Source: CAYLLN01 sp036496265 (GTDB lineage Bacteria; Planctomycetota; Planctomycetia; Pirellulales; Pirellulaceae). Taken from it: a DNA stretch of 11,761 bases. The stretch lies in assembly GCA_036496265.1 (NCBI GenBank), contig DASXLL010000345.1, positions 1 to 11,761 of the forward strand. The letters are read 5' to 3'. This document shows positions 1-6,830 of this stretch, piece by piece (position 1 is the first letter of the stretch; each line of letters begins with the position of its first letter). The position numbers and the translations under genes are program-made. A model generated the notes under the pieces. That model made no database searches. It saw only the letters and a program-made list of their open reading frames with translations, and was not told the origin of the DNA.

Positions 1-2572
1 CCCCACCCACTTCCTCGACCCCAAACGCCGCCTCGGTGCCACGGTCAATCTAAAAGCCGGCGACAAAGAGCCCACCATCGTCCTCGAACCCTGCGGCTCC
101 GCCACCGCCCGCTTCCTCGACGGCAAAGGGCAGCCCCTCGCCGATATCCATCCCAATTTCGACATCATCATCACCCCCGGCGTCCACCGCTACGATTTCG
201 CAGCGCAGCAAGCCGGTCAGTTGGCCGCCGACTCCGACTTCATTGCCAACGTCGATCGCCTCAACCACGGCGTCCTCAAAACCGATGCCCAAGGCAAGCT
301 CACCATTCCCGCCCTTATCCCCGGTGCGACTTACGCCGTCAAAACTCTCGATAATCGTCGCTGGGAATACGTAAAGGAATTCCAAGTCCAATCCGGCCAA
401 ACCCTCGACCTCGGCGACATCACCCAACCGCCTCCCTCCGACCAACCCAAAGCCGCCTCAACCACGAAGGAGCCCGGCACCACACCAACCCGAAGCGTAA
501 GCGAGGCCTCTCCTCCCCTTCTTCCTCCGGGAGAGGGCCGGGGTGAGGGCTTAAAAACACCGGCGCTGATCACCATCTCCGGCCTCGTCCTCCTCCCCAC
601 CGGCCAACCCGCCCCGGGCGCAACCATCCGCGCCGCCGCGCCCCTCTGGGCCATGATGAAGCCCTTCCTCGGCGAAGATTTTCAATCGCCAATGTCAGAA
701 GTGAAGGCCGACAGCGCCGGCCGCTTCTCAATTACCTTTCCCACGCAGCCCTTCGGCGATGTCAGCAAGTTCGACGCGCAATGGCAGCAGATTTGGAAGA
801 AAACCGCCATCGCCGCCTCGCTGCAGGGCTACGGACCAGCCTGGGTCGAATACGAAGAGGTCGAAACCAGGCAGCAGCCCCTCACGCTCCAGCTCGTCGA
901 AGACTTGCCGATCCGCGGCCGAGTCATCAATCTCGAAGGTCGGCCTATTGCTGGCACCACGGTGAAAATCGGCGAGCCGCAAGCAGCAGAGAACGAAGAT
1001 CTTTCTGCGTGGCTGGCCGGAATCAAATCGGGAGAGTTGCCGTGGACCGTCGGGCACAAGGCTCCTCGCGAGATTGAATCTCGTCTGGCCGGCACGCCCA
1101 CCGCCGCAACCACCGACGCCGAGGGTGCTTTTGAAATTCGCGGCATCGGCCGCGAACGTGCGGTCGGGCTGACCTTCGAGAGCGAAACCGTCGCTCACCG
1201 CGAGGCAGAAGCAGCGACTCGCTCCATGGCAACGCTCCACAGGAACATTGGAAGGGCTCGTGAGAACTCACCCGACACAACTGAGCCAGTTTTTGGCGCT
1301 GAGTTTACTTACACCGCGGAACCGGCCCGCACCGTCGAAGGCATCGTCCTCGACGCCAAAACTCGCCAACCGCTCGCTGGCGTCGCCGTCGAAAGCGACA
1401 AGCTGGTCAATTACCCCTACTCGAACTATCGCGTCCTCAAAACCACGACCGACACCGACGGCCGCTTCCGTCTCATCGGCCTGCCCAAGGGCGTTGGCAA
1501 TCGCCTGCTCTTGCTTCCAACCGACGATCAGCCCTACTTCATGCGCAGAGTCGAGGTCCCCGATCCCGTTGGCCTCGGTCCCGCCAAAATCGAGATCGAG
1601 CTGCATCGCGGCATTTGGATCACCGGCCGCGTGACGGATAAGCAGACCGGCGAGCCGGTCGAGGGCGTCCGTCTTCACTATCTTCCCTTCCGCACCAACG
1701 AGTTTGTTCAACGGCTGCCGGAATTCGATTCGAATGGCAACGTCGATGGCGATCAGATGCGTTATACAACGCGGCGCGACGGCACGTTTCGCTTGGTCGG
1801 CTATCAGGGTCGCGCGATTGTCGGAGCCGAGTCCGTGATAAAACACTACCGCCAAGGCGTCGGCTACGACGAGATCGACGCTCCCAAGACAAATCAGCAG
1901 AGCGACTGGCTCGACACGTATCGCAGTCCCATCAATCCGGGGTCCAAATGGCCGAATGTCATGAAGGAGATCAATCCGGATGCCGACGCGGCCGAATTCA
2001 AGGTTGATTTGCAGCTCGACCCCGGTCTATCGGTGCGGATTCGAGTTACCGATTCCGCCGGCAACGCGCTCACGGGCGCGTCGGTTGCCGGCCTGACCTT
2101 TCACGGTTATTTCCAGACCGAGCCGGACGCGGTCGTCACGGCTGTCAACCTCGGTCCCCAGGAAACACGCGTCGTTTTGCTGGAAAAGAAAGACGGCGAA
2201 CTCGGCCGCGTGCTCACCATCGGTCCCGACGAGATCCGCGCCGGCGAAGCCCTCGCCCAATTGCTGCCCTGCGCGAAGCTCACGGGCCAGGTCCTCCGCG
2301 ACGATGGCACCCCCTTCTCCGGCCTAGCCATCGAACCGCGAGTCCTCCCCTTTGGCGACTTCGGCCGCCAATTGCGATCCGTCGCGACCGACGCCGAAGG
2401 CCGTTTCCAAGCAACGCTGCTCCCCGGCTGCAAATACAACATTTCCGGCATGGGCGGCAGTTTCCAATACGTCGAGTTGGCCAACGACCTATCCGTCGAA
2501 CCCGGCCAAACCCTCGACCTCGGAACGCTGAAGCTGGACAAAAAAGGCAAAGCCACCTCCTGGAAACCCTAG
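1..2572 (+). CDS. Carboxypeptidase-regulatory-like multi-domain protein, 5' truncated by window edge
   Basis: The frame is open from base 2 with no stop before TAG at 2570-2572, so at least 856 residues are visible and the true start lies left of the window. A TTG at 221 lies inside the protein and is not the start. Repeated beta-sandwich modules follow the pattern 'hydrophobic-G-x-V-x-(D/N)-x-x-G-x-P-(hydrophobic)-x-G', beginning near bases 101, 569, 911, 1331, 1619, 2030 and 2275 (examples: RGRVINLEGRPIAG, TGRVTDKQTGEPVEG, TGQVLRDDGTPFSG). This is the carboxypeptidase regulatory-like/CnaB-like fold, common in large exported or membrane-anchored planctomycete proteins. No catalytic domain is visible; one may lie upstream, since such modules can be fused to peptidase, sigma-factor or redoxin parts. 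Between the first two modules sits a low-complexity linker made of two genomic repeat sequences (488-550). The protein ends in a charged tail with no membrane anchor. The family is clear, but the cellular role is unknown. Confidence 0.88.
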   Translation, partial: PTHFLDPKRRLGATVNLKAGDKEPTIVLEPCGSATARFLDGKGQPLADIHPNFDIIITPGVHRYDFAAQQAGQLAADSDFIANVDRLNHGVLKTDAQGKLTIPALIPGATYAVKTLDNRRWEYVKEFQVQSGQTLDLGDITQPPPSDQPKAASTTKEPGTTPTRSVSEASPPLLPPGEGRGEGLKTPALITISGLVLLPTGQPAPGATIRAAAPLWAMMKPFLGEDFQSPMSEVKADSAGRFSITFPTQPFGDVSKFDAQWQQIWKKTAIAASLQGYGPAWVEYEEVETRQQPLTLQLVEDLPIRGRVINLEGRPIAGTTVKIGEPQAAENEDLSAWLAGIKSGELPWTVGHKAPREIESRLAGTPTAATTDAEGAFEIRGIGRERAVGLTFESETVAHREAEAATRSMATLHRNIGRARENSPDTTEPVFGAEFTYTAEPARTVEGIVLDAKTRQPLAGVAVESDKLVNYPYSNYRVLKTTTDTDGRFRLIGLPKGVGNRLLLLPTDDQPYFMRRVEVPDPVGLGPAKIEIELHRGIWITGRVTDKQTGEPVEGVRLHYLPFRTNEFVQRLPEFDSNGNVDGDQMRYTTRRDGTFRLVGYQGRAIVGAESVIKHYRQGVGYDEIDAPKTNQQSDWLDTYRSPINPGSKWPNVMKEINPDADAAEFKVDLQLDPGLSVRIRVTDSAGNALTGASVAGLTFHGYFQTEPDAVVTAVNLGPQETRVVLLEKKDGELGRVLTIGPDEIRAGEALAQLLPCAKLTGQVLRDDGTPFSGLAIEPRVLPFGDFGRQLRSVATDAEGRFQATLLPGCKYNISGMGGSFQYVELANDLSVEPGQTLDLGTLKLDKKGKATSWKP
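488..550. repeat. Two dispersed planctomycete-type repeats, in frame inside the regulatory-like gene
   Basis: Bases 488-506 read ACCCGAAGCGTAAGCGAGG. Bases 507-550 form a pyrimidine-rich then purine-rich palindrome-like element centred on CTCCGGGAG, with the flank GAGGGCCGGGGTGAGGGC. In the gene's frame they encode TRSVSEA and then LPPGEGRGEG. I recognise both as sequences scattered through planctomycete intergenic DNA and spurious ORFs; this is from memory, not a search. Here they lie in a linker between two folded modules and keep the frame open, so they look like in-frame insertions. Confidence 0.6.
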
Positions 2573-2650
2573 CCAAAACGCTCTCCCCAACCGAAACCCA
2601 AATACTGAACGAATGTTTAATATCCAGCAACCTCACTATGCTCCCTGCGA

Positions 2651-2671
2651 CCACGGGGCTTGTCCCCGTGG
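2651..2671. repeat. Perfect 8-bp inverted repeat (possible terminator or dispersed palindrome)
   Basis: CCACGGGG (2651-2658) pairs exactly with CCCCGTGG (2664-2671) around a 5-base loop, CTTGT. It lies 79 bases after the upstream stop codon. There is no T tract after it, so it is not a canonical intrinsic terminator, although the stem is strong. The sequence resembles a palindrome found repeatedly between planctomycete genes (recollection only). Confidence 0.6.
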
Positions 2672-2716
2672 GGCACTCACTGGCGAGCTACCCGCCGCAG
2701 CGCACCAGAAATTAAA

Positions 2717-2740
2717 TTTTGGATCGGAGCGATCCCAAAA
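2717..2740. repeat. Imperfect inverted repeat
   Basis: TTTTGGATC (2717-2725) faces GATCCCAAAA (2731-2740) around GGAGC. The arms pair along their length with one extra C bulged on the right arm. The T-rich and A-rich ends give it a terminator-like form on either strand, so it may help separate the upstream gene from the DUF1800 unit. It could equally be another dispersed repeat. Confidence 0.45.
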
Positions 2741-2922
2741 CTCACCCCTTCAGCCCTGCTCACCCATCACCCACGAACCTTCTAGTAGTACTTAGACGAT
2801 CATCAGAACATTGCGCAAACTAATGCAAATAAATAACTTACGGAAAGCAGTCGCTTTGCAGAATTCGGCCAGCACTACTATTGCATCCCCCGGTTAGGGA
2901 CTGCTCACGCCATTTTTAAACC

Positions 2923-4228
2923 ATGCTCACCTGGGCCCCTTACAAACCGTCGCCCGCCGCCCCCTGGAACCTCCAGCGCGTCGTCCATCTCCACCGCCGC
3001 GCCGCCTTCGGCGCCACCTGGCCCCAAATCCAGCGCGACCTCGAAGATGGCCCTGAAGCCGCCATTTCTCGCCTTCTCTCCGGTCAAACCCAATTCGCCG
3101 GCGCTCCTCCCGAATTCGACTCTCTCTCCGCCGTCATTGGCCAGGCCGCCGCCGATTCCGGCAGTCCCGAGCGTCTCAAAGCCTGGTGGCTCTACCGCTG
3201 CCTGTTCACTCCCCACCCGCTCCAAGAACGTCTCACGCTGCTCTGGCACAACCACTTTGCCACCAGCAACATCAAGGTTGACGATCTCAAGCTTATGAAG
3301 GGGCAGAACGAGTGCCTCCGCAAGTTCGCACTCGCCCCGTTCGGCGATTTGCTCCGCAACATGGCCCACGACCCGGCTTTGCTCCAGTGGCTTGACGCTC
3401 CGCAAAACCGCGCCGGCCACCCCAACGAAAATCTGGCCCGCGAATCGATGGAGCTTTTTCACCCTCGGCATCGGCCATTACACCGAGCACGACGTCAAAG
3501 AAGCCGCCCGCGCCCTCACCGGCTGGACCATCCGCCAAGGCGAATTTCGGGATCAACCAGCCGTCCACGACGACGGCGAAAAGGAAATCCTCGGCCGCGC
3601 CGACAAATGGACCGGTGACGACCTTATCAGCATCCTTTTGGAGCAGCCGGCCACCGCGCGGCGAATCGCCTGGCGACTGACAAACGAATTCTTCGGCGAA
3701 GGTGTCGTTACCGATGCCGCGATCGATGAATTGGCCGCTCGCCTCCGCCAAGACAACCTCAACATCCACAACTGCGTCGAGACAATCCTCCACTCCGAGT
3801 TGTTTTTCTCATCACCGAATATCGCGTCGCGCATCGCCGACCCCGTGTCCTTCCTGATCGGCCCGCTGCGAGCCTTGGAATGCTGGCGGCAATCCCCCAG
3901 CACGCTCGTCCTCGCCGAATGGGTCTCCCGCATGGGCCAAGACCTGTTTTATCCACCCAACGTCGGCGGCTGGTCCGGCAGCCGCGCCTGGCTCTCCACC
4001 CGCACAACCATCGCCCGCGCCAATTGCCTCGCCGCCCTCGCCACCGGCAATCTCAGCAGCCCCACCCGCCCCCCAGACTTCGCCGCCCTCGCTTCTCAAT
4101 ACATATCTGCTAAGCAGGAACCCAAGACCATCAATTTCCTCTCCCAACTGCTCCGCGGCCGTAACTCCAACGAAAACCATTCCACTTCCCTCGACCTCCT
4201 GACTTCCACCGAGGCCCATCTGCACTGA
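2923..4228 (+). pseudogene. DUF1800 family protein, split by a one-base frameshift
   Basis: The N-terminal part in frame 1 carries the DUF1800 signatures HLHRRAAFGAT (residues 22-32) and LWHNHFATS (107-115), then NENLARESMELF (168-179). At that point the family continues with TLGIGxYTExDVKEAARALTGW, which is present here only in frame 2 (from 3458). Removing one T from the run at 3455-3459 restores one protein of 434 residues, close to the usual family length. As written, frame 1 reads on into unrelated arginine-rich sequence and stops at 3618, while the remainder ends at TGA 4226-4228. The start at ATG 2923 is forced, because TAA lies in frame at 2917-2919. No good ribosome-binding site is visible. 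The family's biochemical function is not established; it is almost always paired with DUF1501, as here. The break may be a sequencing error or a true mutation. Confidence 0.88.
3455..3459 (+). other. Frameshift site: T5 run in the DUF1800 gene
   Basis: The bases GAG CTT TTT CAC (3451-3462) would read GAG CTT TTC ACC, giving the conserved E-L-F-T, if the run had four T instead of five. Both flanking halves match the family in different frames, so the break point is fixed to within a few bases. CTT followed by T allows a +1 slip in principle, but there is no stop codon or other stimulatory signal at the site. Confidence 0.85.
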
Positions 4229-4271
4229 TCCCTCTCCGTTTCCTCTGTTACCTCCTGTTCATTCGCATTCA

Positions 4272-5471
4272 ATGGACACAGCCATGTCATCACGCCGCCA
4301 ATTCCTCCACCAATCGGCCCTTGTCTCCCTCGCTCCGCTCGTCCCGACCTTTCTTTCTCGCTCCGTGACGGCTGCTGACGCAAAACAAGACGACCGCATT
4401 CTCGTCGTCATTCAGCTCGACGGCGGTAACGACGGACTCAACACCGTCATTCCCTACGCCGACGAAAACTACGCCCGCTTTCGCCGCGAGCTACGTATCA
4501 AAACCGACGATATTCTCAAGCTCGACGACGCCGTCGGCCTGCACCCCGCCATGAAAGCCGCGGCTGAACTCTTTCACGACAACCGACTGACAATCGTCCA
4601 AGGCGTCGGCTATCCAAATCCCAATCGGTCCCACTTCGAAAGCATGGCCATCTGGCATCACGCCCGCCTGACGACCGACGAGCACGACGGCAACGGCTGG
4701 CTCGGCCGCGCCGCCGAGGCGATGCAGCCCCGCAACACATCCACCGCCGACTCCATTTATATCGGCGCCGACGCCGTTCCCGTCGCCCTTCGCGGCCGCC
4801 GCGCCAACGCCCTCTCCCTGCAAAACGAATCCGACCTGCAACTCAACAGCACCGTAGGGTGGGCTGTGCCCACCACAGATTCGTCAGACATCACCGACTT
4901 CGTCCATCGAACCCTCGCCCAATCCTTCGACGCTGCCCGCCAGTTCCGCGAATCCAATCAACTCCAGACATCCTCAACCAGCGACTATCCCGATTCGAAA
5001 CTTGCCCACAAGCTGCAATTGGTTTCCAAACTGCTCAAACTCGGCGGCCAAACTCGCGTCTATTACGTCTCCCAATCCGGCTACGACACTCACGCCGCTC
5101 AGCTTTATCAACACTCGCAACTCCTCCGCGAATTCGCCGGCGCTCTCAAAGCATTTATGAACGACCTGAAAGCCGCCAACCTCGACGAACGCGTCGTTGT
5201 CCTCGCCTTCAGCGAGTTCGGCCGCCGCGCCGAAGAAAACGGCTCTGCCGGCACCGACCACGGCGCCGCCGGCCCCATCTTTCTCGCCAGCCCCGCCATT
5301 CGTCACGGCCTAATCGGCAATCACCCGTCCCTCACCGCTCTCGACGAAGGTGACCTCAAAATGGCCATCGACTTCCGCCAGGTATACGCCGCGATTCTCG
5401 ACCAATGGCTGCGAATCGATCCAGTTCCAATTCTCGGCGAACAATTGCCGCCGATCGAGCTCATTTCTTGA
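4272..5471 (+). CDS. DUF1501 family exported protein
   Basis: This 399-residue protein begins with a twin-arginine-like leader: SRRQFL (7-12), a hydrophobic stretch, then a small-residue region near TAADA (33-37). DUF1501 hallmarks follow in order: LVVIQLDGGNDGLNTVIPY (44-62), a PNPNRSHFESMAIWH block, SGYDTH (269-274), SEFGRR (314-319) and GTDHG (327-331). The Asp/His residues in these blocks recall the metal sites of the alkaline phosphatase/sulfatase superfamily, to which the family is related, but no reaction is established. It starts 43 bases after the DUF1800 stop, the standard pairing in planctomycetes, so the two are probably co-transcribed and exported together. ATG 4272 and ATG 4284 are both possible; neither has a clear ribosome-binding site, and the second gives a tighter leader. 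Residues 194-205 are a repeat-derived insertion. Confidence 0.92.
   Translation: MDTAMSSRRQFLHQSALVSLAPLVPTFLSRSVTAADAKQDDRILVVIQLDGGNDGLNTVIPYADENYARFRRELRIKTDDILKLDDAVGLHPAMKAAAELFHDNRLTIVQGVGYPNPNRSHFESMAIWHHARLTTDEHDGNGWLGRAAEAMQPRNTSTADSIYIGADAVPVALRGRRANALSLQNESDLQLNSTVGWAVPTTDSSDITDFVHRTLAQSFDAARQFRESNQLQTSSTSDYPDSKLAHKLQLVSKLLKLGGQTRVYYVSQSGYDTHAAQLYQHSQLLREFAGALKAFMNDLKAANLDERVVVLAFSEFGRRAEENGSAGTDHGAAGPIFLASPAIRHGLIGNHPSLTALDEGDLKMAIDFRQVYAAILDQWLRIDPVPILGEQLPPIELIS
4854..4886. repeat. Palindromic dispersed repeat, in frame inside the DUF1501 gene
   Basis: GGTGGGC (4858-4864) pairs perfectly with GCCCACC (4868-4874) around TGT. In the gene's frame the element encodes VGWAVPTTDSS. 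From memory, the VGxAVPT string is a common translation of a repeat scattered through planctomycete genomes. It falls between the ESDLQL region and the DFVHRT helix, a place where family members vary in length. The right boundary is uncertain. Confidence 0.6.
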
Positions 5472-5524
5472 TTCTCTCGGCAGCGTTCGCGAAGGTCCCT
5501 AACTTCAAGACACCATCCTCCGGC

Positions 5525-5553
5525 TGGACATTCAAGGAAAAATCAAATAGCAA
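5525..5553 (+). promoter_or_regulatory. Weak candidate sigma-70-like promoter for the calpain gene
   Basis: TGGACA (5525-5530) is five of six to TTGACA. A 17-base AT-rich spacer leads to TAGCAA (5548-5553), which matches only three of six at -10. It lies in the 138-base gap before the preferred start at 5610, so the leader would be about 50 bases. The match is modest, and planctomycete promoters are poorly defined. Confidence 0.2.
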
Positions 5554-5609
5554 TGAATGTCGAATTCTGGGTCTTTTCCACCCTGCTGCCTGGCCGTTTT
5601 ACTTCACTC

Positions 5610-6776
5610 ATGCGAACAGAACAATCGATCGTCGCCGTTCTTGCCTTGGTGGCTTCATTAGCGCTGGCGGATGAGTCCGTCGAGGTTCGTCCCCGCTTCA
5701 TGGCAATCGTGAGCCAGCAATTCGCGACCTGGGACCGAGATGGTGACGGCGTTCTGACTCCAGCCGAGATCGACTCCGTAGTCGCCGATCCGCAAGTGCA
5801 AGGCGTCGCGGCCGCTGCCATATCGGCACTCAAGCGGGCGACGCGCAGCTCGCGCTACAAGCTCACGGAGTTGACGCTACCGCAAATTGAGCAACTCATT
5901 GCGGCCGGTCCCAGTAAAGATCGTCCCGATCTCGAAGGCATGTTTCGTAATGGACGCGAGCGGATCGAGGAAGCCCATCGCGACCTTTTCGCTTCCGGCG
6001 CGCCGCGGCTGGATACGATCCATCAGGGACGATTGGGGAATTGCTACTGCCTGGCGCCGCTAGGAGCCGTCCTCTGCCTGGCGCCCGAGCGCGTGAGCGG
6101 CATGTTCGCGTTGCAATCCGATGGATCGTTCCAGGTCCAGTTTGGTCCGCGCTCGGTTCGCGTATCTCCGCCCACTGATGCCGAAATCGCGCAGACCGCG
6201 AGCAACGAACGCGACGGCATGTGGATCAACCTCTATGAAAAAGCCGTGGGAGAGGACCGCAATGCGGCCAAGCCGCCAGAGCAGCGGACCGGGTCGCCGA
6301 TCGATGCCATGGCGCGTGGCGGGTCTGCCGGCACGATGCTTTCGTTTATCACAGGCCACAAGATCCAGCGATTCTCGTTTGCCTTTGCCAAGCAAGAGGC
6401 CTTGTCTGATGAGCAGCGACTAAAAATCCTTGAAGAGCTCCGAACGTATTTGCGTGAAGCGGTCGAGGAGCGGCGAGCAATGACCTGCGGCACTGAAAAG
6501 ACGACGACTCCGGGCCTGAATCCCAATCATGCCTACGCCGTGCTGACCTATGATGATCCGACCGACTGCGTGCAGCTATGGAATCCGCACGGCGGTCAAT
6601 TCACTCCCAAAGGTCCAGCCGGGCTCGAACGCGGCTATCCGACGAAAGACGGTGTATTTTCCCTGCCGCTCGCAGATTTCGTGCGACAGTTTGCGGGGAT
6701 GGCGCGGGAGACCGATTTGCCTGCCGGCGATGAGCCCGAACTTCCTAAGCTGCCCGGCACGTTGCCAAAACATTGA
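5610..6776 (+). CDS. Secreted calpain-like (C2 family) cysteine peptidase with EF-hand
   Basis: 388 residues. The calpain catalytic elements are complete: QGRLGNCYCLA with the nucleophile Cys145, LNPNHAYAVL with His307, and VQLWNPHGG with Asn325. WINLYEKAV matches the conserved WxxLxEKA segment between them. An EF-hand loop, DRDGDGVLTPAE (42-53), has acidic ligands at positions 1, 3, 5 and 12 and should bind calcium. Residues 1-22 form a Sec signal peptide ending in ALA before DES, so the enzyme is probably exported. ATG 5610 was chosen because it starts that signal. An in-frame ATG at 5553 would add 19 residues that bury it, and the AAGGA before 5553 lies 14 bases away, which is too far. The substrate is unknown. 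The gene is followed after 54 bases by the phosphodiesterase gene in the same direction. The order EF-hand then protease differs from animal calpains, where the EF-hands are C-terminal. Confidence 0.88.
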   Translation: MRTEQSIVAVLALVASLALADESVEVRPRFMAIVSQQFATWDRDGDGVLTPAEIDSVVADPQVQGVAAAAISALKRATRSSRYKLTELTLPQIEQLIAAGPSKDRPDLEGMFRNGRERIEEAHRDLFASGAPRLDTIHQGRLGNCYCLAPLGAVLCLAPERVSGMFALQSDGSFQVQFGPRSVRVSPPTDAEIAQTASNERDGMWINLYEKAVGEDRNAAKPPEQRTGSPIDAMARGGSAGTMLSFITGHKIQRFSFAFAKQEALSDEQRLKILEELRTYLREAVEERRAMTCGTEKTTTPGLNPNHAYAVLTYDDPTDCVQLWNPHGGQFTPKGPAGLERGYPTKDGVFSLPLADFVRQFAGMARETDLPAGDEPELPKLPGTLPKH

Positions 6777-6780
6777 ATGC

Positions 6781-6802
6781 CAGGTGCAACATCCGGCGCC
6801 TG
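6781..6802. repeat. Short inverted repeat between calpain and phosphodiesterase genes
   Basis: CAGGTGC (6781-6787) pairs with GCGCCTG (6796-6802) with one G-U pair and an 8-base loop. There is no T tract. It may be a weak attenuator or chance, and it does not clearly end transcription. Confidence 0.25.
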
Positions 6803-6830
6803 CTGCAACCGACGCCCTTACACCTCTTGA

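Larger units (their letters stand above)
2573..2922. other. Gene-free interval of 350 bases with inverted repeats
   Basis: No credible coding frame is present. A 60-codon open frame at 2613-2795 is built across the two inverted repeats and resembles nothing. The first half holds the inverted repeats listed separately. The second half (2795-2860) is AT-richer than its surroundings and may hold the promoter of the DUF1800/DUF1501 unit. The best match I can see is TTGCGC at 2811-2816, a 17-base spacer, then TAACTT at 2834-2839, which is weak. GGGA at 2897-2900 is too far from the ATG at 2923 to be a normal ribosome-binding site. Confidence 0.6.

Noticed and set aside
1268..1855. Minus-strand open frame of 195 codons
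   Set aside because: It is antisense to clear regulatory-like modules; long antisense frames are expected at this GC content.
2613..2795. Open frame of 60 codons in the intergenic gap
   Set aside because: It is made largely of the inverted repeats, has no ribosome-binding site, and its product shows no recognisable pattern.
3451..3462. Programmed +1 frameshift of the prfB type
   Set aside because: CTT T is present, but there is no in-frame stop at the slip site and no upstream Shine-Dalgarno-like stimulator; a simple indel explains it better.
3392..4228. Separate gene for the second half of DUF1800
   Set aside because: The residues before 3458 in that frame are out-of-frame sequence of the first half; the family match begins exactly at the T run, so this is a broken single gene.
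5553..5609. Upstream ATG as start of the calpain gene
   Set aside because: It would add 19 residues before an otherwise clear Sec signal peptide, and the AAGGA upstream is too distant.
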